DNA of 23,892 nt, from positions 1 to 23,892 of the forward strand of contig CAZOAR010000040.1 in the NCBI GenBank assembly GCA_964577985.1. Reading direction: 5' to 3'. Both the position numbers and the translations under genes were made by a program. The notes under the pieces were generated by a model that worked only from the letters and a program-made list of their open reading frames with translations, made no database searches and was not told the origin of the DNA. This document shows positions 14,012 to 21,644 of the stretch, in pieces (position 1 is the first letter of the stretch; each line of letters starts with the position of its first letter). Source of the stretch: CAZOAR01 sp964577985. GTDB lineage: Bacteria; Gemmatimonadota; CAZMKB01; CAZNLH01.

Positions 14012-15040
14012 TCAAGCTATCCTCAAGACCTTGGCGCCTCGTATCAAGCCGGCCTTGAGCTCGATCAGTGCCTCGTTAGCCTCCTCGAGACGAAATTCCT
14101 CAACCTCTGGCCTGAGAGGGATTTCCCCGGCTGTCGCAAGGAACTCTCTGACATCGTGTCGAGTCACATTGGCCACGCTTTTTATCTCCTTTTCACGCCA
14201 GAGATGTCTGGAATAGTCGAGCCGTAACAGGTATTCTTTGTCCAGCTCTTCTTTGCGGATCGCGTTTATTACGAGTCGCCCTCCGCTTCTCAGGTTCTTC
14301 AGCGCTTCTACAACCGGCTTCCAGACCGGAGTGGTGTCAATTATGCCATCGAGCTCGACCGGCGAATCGTCGCTGATGTCACCACACCAGGTGGCCCCCA
14401 GCTCGGAGGCGAAGTGCCTCTCTTCCTCGCCTCTGGCAAACACATAGACGCCGGTATCGGGAAAGATGTGTGTGGCCAGCTTGAGCACAAGATGTGCTGA
14501 GGCTCCGAACCCCGCAAGCCCGAGGTTCTGTCCGTTCTCGATACGAGCCAGCGACAGGGAGCGATAGCCTATCGCTCCTGCACAGAGCAGCGGGGCGGCC
14601 TCCACATCCCGATATACCCTGGGAATCAGATAGGCGAAATCCTCGCGGACCGTCATGTACTCCGCGTATCCACCGTCAACATCCCGGCCCGTAGCAGTGA
14701 ACCCGCTGCACAGATTTTCCATCCCTCTCACGCAGAAAGGACACTCGCCGCAGGAGGAATAGATCCATGCAATTCCAACACGATCTCCCTCTGTAAGGGT
14801 CCTGACGTCGGCACCGACCTCCTCGACTGTTCCCACAACCTGGTGGCCCGGAATAACAGGGAGGCGCGGGGGCGGGGTCCTTCCCTCTATCTCATCCAGT
14901 TCGGTGTGGCAGACCCCGCAGGTAGATACCTTGACGAGGACATCCCTGCCGCCCGGGACGGGAACCGGAACGTCGACAGGTTCGAGAGGAGCTCCGTCCC
15001 TCTCGACGTTGCAAACCTTCCTGAGTACCATCGCCTTCAT
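14012..15040 (-). CDS. Zinc-dependent alcohol dehydrogenase (medium-chain MDR family)
   Basis: A 342-residue NAD(P)-dependent MDR oxidoreductase. Catalytic zinc ligands are C44 (CGVCHTE), H66 (IPGHQVVG) and the later Cys in APLLCAGAIGY. Four structural-zinc cysteines C97, C100, C103 and C111 (SSCGECPFCVRGMENLC) have classic spacing. The Glu that follows the zinc His in yeast ADH is Gln here (Q67). The Rossmann glycine motif reads LAGFGASAHLVLKLA, lacking one of the usual glycines of GxGxxG. It is similar to the AdhA-like propanol-preferring group; substrate is unknown. The ATG at 15040 has GGGAG five bases upstream. It follows asnA by 60 bases on the same strand and is probably co-transcribed, with no obvious metabolic link. 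Confidence 0.9.
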   Translation of the reverse strand: MKAMVLRKVCNVERDGAPLEPVDVPVPVPGGRDVLVKVSTCGVCHTELDEIEGRTPPPRLPVIPGHQVVGTVEEVGADVRTLTEGDRVGIAWIYSSCGECPFCVRGMENLCSGFTATGRDVDGGYAEYMTVREDFAYLIPRVYRDVEAAPLLCAGAIGYRSLSLARIENGQNLGLAGFGASAHLVLKLATHIFPDTGVYVFARGEEERHFASELGATWCGDISDDSPVELDGIIDTTPVWKPVVEALKNLRSGGRLVINAIRKEELDKEYLLRLDYSRHLWREKEIKSVANVTRHDVREFLATAGEIPLRPEVEEFRLEEANEALIELKAGLIRGAKVLRIA

Positions 15041-15100
15041 ACCCTCTCCCGGTTGAGGCCGTCACATCAAAGCTCGACAACCCTTGTAGCCAGGGCATTA

Positions 15101-16228
15101 TTATTCGAGAACGTGGATGTTCTTTTCGCTGCATATTTCCTTCAGGACGCGTGGCCACACAGTGACGCTCACCTCACCGAGATGGGCCTTCTTCAGCAGA
15201 AGCATGAAGGTTCTCGACTGTCCGATACCACCGCCAACACTGAGCGGGATTTCACCGTTGAGGATCGCCTGATGATATGGCAACTGCAGAAAATCTGTCT
15301 GTCCCGACATCTCCAGCTGCTTTTTCAGCGTCTCGGCGTTTACGCGAATCCCCATCGAGGTCAACTCGTGGCGCCTCTTCGTGACGTGATTCCAGACGAG
15401 GATATCACCATTGAGCCCGTGCATGGGCTTGCCCTGTGCCGAAGTCGTCTCGGTGACCCAGTCATCATAGTCCGCGGCCCTCATCTCATGAGGGTAGCCA
15501 TCCTCTAAAGGCCACCCGATCCCGTAAATGAAAATAGCTGGATGCTCCTGCAGAATTCTGGTCTCTCGTGCCTTGCGCGGGAGATCGGGATACATTTCGA
15601 GGATTTCTTCCGCGTGCAGGAACACGAGTTCTTCCGGAAGACTCGGGTATCGCTCCGTCTTCAACTGGGGAAAGAGTTCCTCAGCATACAATTCGGCCCC
15701 TTTGAGGACCTTCCAGATCTTTTTGATCACGCCCGTCAGGAAATCGAGATTCCTCTGCTCGGCCGATACCACTTTCTCCCAATCCCACTGGTCTACATAG
15801 GCGCTGTGATCGTGGTCCAGAAAATAGTCTTTGCGCACGGCCTTCATATCCGTGCATATCCCTTCACCGACCGCGCAATCGAACTGCCTGAGCGCCATCC
15901 GCTTCCATTTAGTGGCAGCCTGGACTACCTGCGCCTGAATAGGCTTCTCCAGCCCGAGGCCGCACGGAAAGTCGATCGGCGTCCTGGACCCGTCGCGATC
16001 AAGCATGTCATTCACGCCGCTGTCGACATCAACGATCAGTGGGACCTGCACCATCATCAGGTTGAGTTCCCTGCAAAGGTTATCTTCGATGTAGCCTTTC
16101 ACGGCGAAGACCGCCTTCATCGTCTCCTTCGGTGTAAGAAGAGAAGCGTAATCCTGCGGCAGAATATTCTTCAGCTCGTTGTAATCACCAATACCCGGTC
16201 CAGCCAGATCTGCCTTCTTGTCCGCCAT
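15101..16228 (-). CDS. asnA: Aspartate-ammonia ligase (asparagine synthetase A)
   Basis: AsnA makes L-asparagine from aspartate, ammonia and ATP through an aspartyl-adenylate. The fold is that of class II aminoacyl-tRNA synthetases, and the product is cytoplasmic. At 375 residues it is somewhat longer than the 330-residue E. coli enzyme. Recognisable blocks are LNLMMVQVPLIVDVDSGVND near the N-terminus, QAATKWKRMALRQF, GICTDMKAVRKD with LDHDHSAYVDQWDWEK, and the C-terminal ATP-site block LSVGGGIGQSRTFMLLLKKA with the class II motif 3 arginine. The ATG at 16228 has AAGGAG eight bases upstream. A fair promoter lies just upstream. This enzyme uses ammonia, unlike the glutamine-dependent AsnB. Confidence 0.95.
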   Translation of the reverse strand: MADKKADLAGPGIGDYNELKNILPQDYASLLTPKETMKAVFAVKGYIEDNLCRELNLMMVQVPLIVDVDSGVNDMLDRDGSRTPIDFPCGLGLEKPIQAQVVQAATKWKRMALRQFDCAVGEGICTDMKAVRKDYFLDHDHSAYVDQWDWEKVVSAEQRNLDFLTGVIKKIWKVLKGAELYAEELFPQLKTERYPSLPEELVFLHAEEILEMYPDLPRKARETRILQEHPAIFIYGIGWPLEDGYPHEMRAADYDDWVTETTSAQGKPMHGLNGDILVWNHVTKRRHELTSMGIRVNAETLKKQLEMSGQTDFLQLPYHQAILNGEIPLSVGGGIGQSRTFMLLLKKAHLGEVSVTVWPRVLKEICSEKNIHVLE

Positions 16229-16251
16229 CCTGTGGTCTCCTTCTTCGTTTG

Positions 16252-16280
16252 TGGATAAAGAAAATAAACAAGTGCGTCAA
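16252..16280 (-). promoter_or_regulatory. Possible promoter of asnA
   Basis: TTGACG (16280-16275) is followed on the minus strand by a 17-base AT-rich spacer and TATCCA (16257-16252), a weak -10 box. A second TTGACA further upstream has no convincing -10 at a usable distance. The remainder of 16229-16405 shows only a ten-base palindrome, CTGACGTCAG, at 16390-16399. Confidence 0.33.
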
Positions 16281-16405
16281 TCCTCTTTCTCAGATTTCGC
16301 TATGCGGCCTCTTCGGTCCATAGAAACTAAGAATCCGTAACTGCGTGTCAAGCGTCCATTGCTGCGGGATCCAGGCTCGTTCTCATCACCTGACGTCAGA
16401 GGCAT

Positions 16406-17062
16406 TCAATGATGCGAGGAACGCCATGAGTCTATCGCACTCCGTACCCGACGGGCCGCCATCTCAACACTCTCGAGATTGAACCCGTCGTGAAACACCT
16501 CTTTCCCGACACCCAGTGCTACGGCACCCGCCGAGAAATAGTCTCCGACCGTTTCTGCGGTCGGCCCGCTGGTCGGAACCAATGACGCATCCGGCAACGG
16601 TCCAAGAATCGCTCTCAGGTAATCAGGGCCACCAAGGGGTCCCGATGGAAACACTTTGATCAGTCTCGCCCCGTGTCGGCAGGCAGACAGGATCTCTGTC
16701 GGGGTTGTCGCCCCCGGGATGGCGAGGATGCCCTGTCTCCCGGCCTCATCAACCACTTCGGGATCGAAAACAGGCGACATAGCGAATTTTCCACCTGCTC
16801 CGGCGACATCACACACATCCTCCACTGTGAGTACCGTGCCTGCACCTACTGTCAGCTCATCATCAGACAGAGCTGAGATCGCGTCAAGAGCACCCGGCGT
16901 CGTCAAGGTGATCTCGAGTACCTTGAGCCCGCCCTTAGCCGCGGTCCTGCACGCCTCAACGACGGATACCCTCTCGCCCAGTCGGACGCAGAGTATCGCG
17001 CCGTCTATGAGGATCTCTCGCTCGGTTCGTTCAACCTGGCTGAGGCTGCCATCCATCGACAT
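16406..17062 (-). CDS. eda: 2-dehydro-3-deoxy-phosphogluconate / 4-hydroxy-2-oxoglutarate aldolase
   Basis: A class I (Schiff-base) KDPG/KHG aldolase of 218 residues. It cleaves 2-keto-3-deoxy-6-phosphogluconate to pyruvate and glyceraldehyde 3-phosphate, or 4-hydroxy-2-oxoglutarate to pyruvate and glyoxylate. The catalytic Glu lies in LKVLEITLTTPGA (E50) and the Schiff-base lysine in LIKVFPSGPLGG (K136, aligning with E. coli K133); GAGTVLTVEDV, FAMSPVFDPEV, IPGATTPTE and PTSGPTAETV are family blocks. The open frame extends to 17191 into the upstream gene, but ATG 17062 (or 17056) gives normal length and has a weak purine-rich AAAGAGA upstream. It follows the PorV-like gene by 61 bases. No edd or other Entner-Doudoroff gene is visible. 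Confidence 0.9.
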   Translation of the reverse strand: MSMDGSLSQVERTEREILIDGAILCVRLGERVSVVEACRTAAKGGLKVLEITLTTPGALDAISALSDDELTVGAGTVLTVEDVCDVAGAGGKFAMSPVFDPEVVDEAGRQGILAIPGATTPTEILSACRHGARLIKVFPSGPLGGPDYLRAILGPLPDASLVPTSGPTAETVGDYFSAGAVALGVGKEVFHDGFNLESVEMAARRVRSAIDSWRSSHH

Positions 17063-17123
17063 TCTGTCTCTTTCTGCCCGGGAACAGACGGCGGGACTCA
17101 GACACTGACACCGCCGGTTACGC

Positions 17124-18056
17124 TCACCTGCGAAATGTATACGTGACACCGATCCTGTGGGAGCTTCCGAGGTCTGACTTGAAAGGAACAAAAGCGTAGT
17201 CTACCGTGAGATCGAGATAGTGCGCGCCGAAGCCGGCCGTGAAATTCTGAGTGTTTTCTTCGGCCGTTATGCCACCCAGGCGGCCGCTCAGATAGTCCGT
17301 AAATCGCCATTCTCCACCATAAGACAAGATTTCGTAACCGCCCCTCAATCTCTCGTAATCGGCCGAAACCACAAGCGAACTCTTTGCTCCCGGTATATCC
17401 AGACGGTAGGCGAAGCCGCCCCTGATGCCGAGTGGTGCATTGAACGATTCCTCGACAAAAGTAAGGGAAGGGCCGAGGTTCCTTGCCGTCAAGCCGATCG
17501 ACAGACCATCCAGGGGGCTGGGGCTCTCCCACAACGCCCCGACATCAAAAAGGATGCCCATAGCGGTCTCCGTATCGATATCATGCATGATCCCCTTTGC
17601 CGTTACACCAAGGCTCAACGCACCCAGAGGATAAGCGGCGGACATCCCCAGCGCAACGTCGAAAGGCCTGAACTCACCGAGCAGAAGCCCTGAATCGTCT
17701 CGCTTCTCTATAGTTCCGAGGTCAAGGACGTTCAGCGAAGCGGCAAATGTCCAGTCCCGGAAGTCGGTCAGGCCGGCCAGGTACTCCTGGCGCATGTCTA
17801 CGATATACGCGTTATGCTCAAACATGACCTGCGGCCTTACACGACTCAGTCCAGCGGGATTCCAGTACGTGGCGGAGGCGTCATCGGCGACGGCAACAAA
17901 GGCCCCACCCATGCCACTGGCCCTGGCACCGACGCTGATGATGAGAAATTCCAGGCCGTTCTCGACACCCGCATTTCCGACTCCCCTCGTCAGAGCAAGG
18001 AGGAGGACAACCATCATGATTCGCGCCGGGCTGTGAGATGCTATTGTTTTCGACAC
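17124..18056 (-). CDS. PorV/PorQ family outer-membrane protein
   Basis: The 310-residue protein starts with a signal peptide (about 1-29, hydrophobic IMMVVLLLALTRGVGNAG). The mature N-terminus carries the PorV/PorQ (UPF0164-type) signature GARASGMGGAFVAVADDAS followed by ATYWNPAGL. The rest is alternating amphipathic strands ending in VDYAFVP and GVTYTFRR, with aromatic-rich strand ends typical of a FadL-like beta-barrel. In type IX secretion PorV receives cargo carrying C-terminal sorting domains at the outer membrane. The start is a GTG at 18056 with AAGGAG seven bases upstream. It follows the M6 peptidase gene, which carries a sorting-type C-terminus, by only 19 bases, implying co-expression. 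Related PorV-like proteins in other phyla have unproven roles, so the function here is inferred. Confidence 0.87.
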   Translation of the reverse strand: MSKTIASHSPARIMMVVLLLALTRGVGNAGVENGLEFLIISVGARASGMGGAFVAVADDASATYWNPAGLSRVRPQVMFEHNAYIVDMRQEYLAGLTDFRDWTFAASLNVLDLGTIEKRDDSGLLLGEFRPFDVALGMSAAYPLGALSLGVTAKGIMHDIDTETAMGILFDVGALWESPSPLDGLSIGLTARNLGPSLTFVEESFNAPLGIRGGFAYRLDIPGAKSSLVVSADYERLRGGYEILSYGGEWRFTDYLSGRLGGITAEENTQNFTAGFGAHYLDLTVDYAFVPFKSDLGSSHRIGVTYTFRR

Positions 18057-18075
18057 TTAATATCTCCTTTTTTCG

Positions 18076-21000
18076 TCACTTGACGACAGCAGCCTTCTTG
18101 ATGAGGTGCTCCCGACTGCCATCCTGCCTGACAACCTCGAGCCGTACCAGGTATACGCCGCTTGGGACGTTCTTTATTACCCAATGCTTATCTCCGGGCC
18201 CCGGATCAAGGTCCGGGGGTTCGTCAAGGATTTCCGCGGGGTAACGTCTTCCTGAAACCGTGTAAATATCGAGGTTGATCCGGGAAACCGATTCGTCAAG
18301 CTTGTAGCGTATCGTGACGTTGTCATCACCACTCCGGACCGGGTTCGGATAGATCCAGAAATTGTCCATGGTAAACGGTCCAGTCTCTGGATCGGCGATC
18401 CCGAGAGCATCTCCGTTCATCGACGTGTGAAAGCTGTCATGACCCTCCTGACCCCACGAAACAGAGACATCTTCCGCCAGCTCGTCAAGTTGCCACCCAT
18501 AGACCATACCCCTCTCATCTGCCGCAAAAACAGCCAGCGTATCACCTGCACTTCTTCCCGCAAATAGCGAGCTGAAGGCGTCGGCGCCCAGAGGAAAGCG
18601 TCTGGAGGGCGCGGAGTATTCGCTCAGGTCATATGCGTAGACAATGTTATCTGCGGTACCGAAGATTATCTCTTCTTCCCCGTTACCGTCCAGGTCCGCC
18701 AGAACAGGCGGAGAGAAAAAATCACCGGACCCCGACGATGACACCACCTTCGGAAAATAGTCGACGGCATTCATTCCCGTACCACTCGTGTTTGAGCGAT
18801 GCACCGAGATCTCTCCCCTGCCATCGACAAGGGCGATCACCTCTACAAATCCATCCTGGTCGATGTCCGCGAGGCAGACAGGAGCCTTGATCTCTCCACC
18901 TGATCCCGTTTCAATGGGAACATTGCCATAAATCTGTCCGTCCGCCGTGTATACATAGATTCTGCCTGTTGTGGCTGATCCTGTGACGATCTCCAGGTTG
19001 CCGAGTGTCTCAGACACGCCATTCCGATCGATATCCGCAAGCGAAGGAGAGACGAGAAAGGATTCGCCGCTCGCGGTTCGGTCCCATTCCAGGTTTCCAT
19101 CCCCGTCGAGCCGATAGATGTGCCCCGAACTCGTAGTCACGACGACATCCACCTCCCCGACCCTGTCTATGTCACCGGCGGCAGGCGTGGCAACAACGGC
19201 ACCGTCAACATCGAACTGCCAGTCTATGCTGCCATCCTCCGCTTTTATACAGAATACCTTCCCATTTTCACCTCCGTCTGGATCAGTACCGACGACCACG
19301 CGGTCTATAATCCCATCGGGCGGTGAGTCGAGATCCACGAGGAGAGGAGCGGATGTGACCCTTTCACCCAATTCAGCGGGAAAACCCTCCAGCATTCCAC
19401 TCGCCGAATCCCCGGTCCAGAATAGTGACCACCAGAGCGCGTAGATGGATCCATCCTCACCGGCGACAACAATCTCCATCTTACCGTCACCCGTCAGATC
19501 CCCCAGCGCTGGATTCCCGCTGACGGGTTGCTGGAACGAGTAGAACGGGGAGATCGCACGGTCTCCTGCCGGGAAATTCGTTCCGTCAGGGCCCCATAGA
19601 AAGAGACTCCCGTCCCGCGTTATGATCGACACCTCAACCTCACCGTCCCCGTCAATGTCGGCAGCGCATATCCCGTTTCCCTCGAAAACCCCGGGCTCAA
19701 GATTGAAATCGAACTGTTTCGATTCCTCCACCGCCATGACCGGCCAGCCATTGACAAACCGGGTGAAGTTGACATCGACGGCGACAAGAGAGTCCACCAG
19801 GACGCTACCGGAATCACGCGTCAGAGCACGAAAGCCGGAAATCGTTATGCCTGTCGCCCCTGCTGTGTAGCTGCTCGATGACGGTGATGTATCCCTGGAA
19901 AACTTGACGTTAGGATCGTCCTTTATCCCGACAACGCCCCCTCCATAGAGGTCGAATGGCGACCCGTATCCGGGATCGATCGTTGCCGGGAGGATATCGT
20001 CCAGGTGCTGTATTCCATCCGCCTCTTCGAGATCGATACCGGGACGTGAGGCGTTACAGTTGACGCAGTTCTCGGTATAATCGAGGTCGAAATTATTTCT
20101 TATGACCTCGTCATCTATGTGCCATATCATGACACCTGAACCGAGGAGCGGGTTGTCGTATGTCGAGTCCGGCCTTCCGGGGACCGTGGTCAGTATGCCA
20201 GGGAGGCCGAAATCGAACTCTGAATAGCTCCCATCAGGAAGCTGGTAGTCGTCATCCATCAAATCGGGCCAGTTGTCGCCGTCAAAGTCATCAAAGGTGA
20301 ACTCTCCATCGAAATTACTATCACGCAGCCGATTCTCGAGGAGAAAATACTCCGATGACGAGATTGGCACCCGGACCAGTTGCGCGGCCTCTCCTGGCAG
20401 TTCGATACCCTTCAGAACCACATCAACGGAGTCGATGGTCACGGTCGCCAGGTCTTCCCAGCCGAGGAAGAGTTTGCACCACCCTATAGGATGCGCCGGC
20501 AGCCTGCCCGACGAGTTGAAGAGCCCCGATGACATGAGGCCGAAGTTTCCCACTGCCGGCCGCGTGGGGGTGTCCGTGTCATTGAGATCCGGGAGACCCA
20601 GCTCGTGCGCGTATTCATGGCACATTATCCCGAAGATGTCCAGATAGTAGGCGGAGGGGTTATACTGGGTGTCCTGAATGATGGTCTCAGGGAGGACGAT
20701 CGCATTGCGGACATAGAAAACAGAGTCATCGTGGGTTGTCTCGACCCCCTGGTAGAGAGGGTCATCCTCTCCGACATAGGTTCGGAGTGCCTCGAACGGA
20801 ATGTACGATGAGAAGAGGTCGTTCGGTGAATCTCCGAGGTACGGAGGCGGACCGAAATCTGATTCCTCACCTGCGCCGGCGTGAAAAACCAGGACTGCGT
20901 CATAGAGAGAAAAATCGACATCAGACAGGGTGTCAGCGGCTACAATAGCGTCTCTCACAAACTCTGTCTGCCTCAAACCGAAGATGCTGTTATCGCCATA

Positions 21001-21516
21001 GTATGTCATCTCGTTGGGCAACTCTACGATAGGCGTGACATCGACCAGCGTATCACAATCCGCAATCGTAAACTGTCCCTCGGACGCCGCGGAGAAGTAT
21101 TGGGCCATCCAGAGGAGATGGCGGGAATAATAGGCCCTGGACCGGCTATTGATCGTAGTGTCGATCACGACCTGTCCCTCATTATCCGGATCAGGTTGAT
21201 AAAAAGGGAGATCTCCAAATCTCCCGCTTCCCGTGGTCAGTTCATCGTCATCGGCGGGGAACTCCGCAAGAATGACCGCTACCCGGTGTGTCTGTGAACG
21301 AGGGCCGGGTGTCGGGGATACACCCATGAATCCCCGGCCTTCCCTGAATCTGATCGCCGCCTCAGCTTCTGTATTGTACCCTATGCATCGCGTTCTCAAC
21401 GCTGAGTGCTCATTATCCGGGATCTGAAACTTCGCAAAAGTCGTGTGGGCCGGTACAATCAGCATAGAGAAAAAGACCGCGAAGGCCCGGCTTGTAGTCG
21501 ACCAGTTCTTGTTCAA
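18076..21516 (-). CDS. Secreted M6-type metallopeptidase with FG-GAP repeats and C-terminal sorting-type domain
   Basis: About 1146 residues from the TTG at 21516. A signal peptide (MNKNWSTTSRAFAVFF to about residue 28, ...HTTFA) precedes the M6-like peptidase domain, with the zinc motif HEYAHELGLPD (about 300-310) and a GVMIWHIDDE block further on. A middle region holds about six FG-GAP/VCBS-type Asp-rich repeats (ADIDGDGEVEV, GDLTGDGKMEI, GDIDRVGEVDV, ADIDRNGVSET, ADIDQDGFVEV, ADLDGNGEEEI), likely a calcium-binding beta-propeller. The last 95 residues (FWIYPNPVRSG ... GVYLVRLEV ... KKAAVVK) resemble FlgD-like/type IX sorting domains. TTG 21516 has AGAGGA eight bases upstream; ATG 21546 and TTG 21555 are in frame but lack a ribosome binding site. 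Probably a secreted or surface protease. Confidence 0.88.
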   Translation of the reverse strand: MNKNWSTTSRAFAVFFSMLIVPAHTTFAKFQIPDNEHSALRTRCIGYNTEAEAAIRFREGRGFMGVSPTPGPRSQTHRVAVILAEFPADDDELTTGSGRFGDLPFYQPDPDNEGQVVIDTTINSRSRAYYSRHLLWMAQYFSAASEGQFTIADCDTLVDVTPIVELPNEMTYYGDNSIFGLRQTEFVRDAIVAADTLSDVDFSLYDAVLVFHAGAGEESDFGPPPYLGDSPNDLFSSYIPFEALRTYVGEDDPLYQGVETTHDDSVFYVRNAIVLPETIIQDTQYNPSAYYLDIFGIMCHEYAHELGLPDLNDTDTPTRPAVGNFGLMSSGLFNSSGRLPAHPIGWCKLFLGWEDLATVTIDSVDVVLKGIELPGEAAQLVRVPISSSEYFLLENRLRDSNFDGEFTFDDFDGDNWPDLMDDDYQLPDGSYSEFDFGLPGILTTVPGRPDSTYDNPLLGSGVMIWHIDDEVIRNNFDLDYTENCVNCNASRPGIDLEEADGIQHLDDILPATIDPGYGSPFDLYGGGVVGIKDDPNVKFSRDTSPSSSSYTAGATGITISGFRALTRDSGSVLVDSLVAVDVNFTRFVNGWPVMAVEESKQFDFNLEPGVFEGNGICAADIDGDGEVEVSIITRDGSLFLWGPDGTNFPAGDRAISPFYSFQQPVSGNPALGDLTGDGKMEIVVAGEDGSIYALWWSLFWTGDSASGMLEGFPAELGERVTSAPLLVDLDSPPDGIIDRVVVGTDPDGGENGKVFCIKAEDGSIDWQFDVDGAVVATPAAGDIDRVGEVDVVVTTSSGHIYRLDGDGNLEWDRTASGESFLVSPSLADIDRNGVSETLGNLEIVTGSATTGRIYVYTADGQIYGNVPIETGSGGEIKAPVCLADIDQDGFVEVIALVDGRGEISVHRSNTSGTGMNAVDYFPKVVSSSGSGDFFSPPVLADLDGNGEEEIIFGTADNIVYAYDLSEYSAPSRRFPLGADAFSSLFAGRSAGDTLAVFAADERGMVYGWQLDELAEDVSVSWGQEGHDSFHTSMNGDALGIADPETGPFTMDNFWIYPNPVRSGDDNVTIRYKLDESVSRINLDIYTVSGRRYPAEILDEPPDLDPGPGDKHWVIKNVPSGVYLVRLEVVRQDGSREHLIKKAAVVK

Positions 21517-21567
21517 GGTGTTCGTCCTCTTGGCAGGAATATCCATGTCATACAAGACAGGCCGGAA

Positions 21568-21596
21568 AATATCCTGTTCTCACGGAATCGTTTCAA
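21568..21596 (-). promoter_or_regulatory. Possible promoter of the peptidase-porV genes
   Basis: TTGAAA (21596-21591) is followed on the minus strand by 17 bases and GATATT (21573-21568), matching consensus at 5/6 and 4/6. The start near 21561 would leave about 15 bases before ATG 21546 or about 45 before TTG 21516, which favours the latter because its ribosome binding site would be on the mRNA. Confidence 0.4.
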
Positions 21597-21644
21597 GTGG
21601 CTGAGGATACACGCTGTTTTCTCTATTGTTCCGCACGCCCGATA

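Noticed and set aside
15542..16258. 238-codon plus-strand open frame opposite asnA
   Set aside because: Fully antisense to conserved asnA blocks; no motif of its own.
16390..16399. CTGACGTCAG palindrome downstream of eda
   Set aside because: Perfect but only ten bases, without loop or T-run, and not near a promoter; insufficient to call a terminator or operator.
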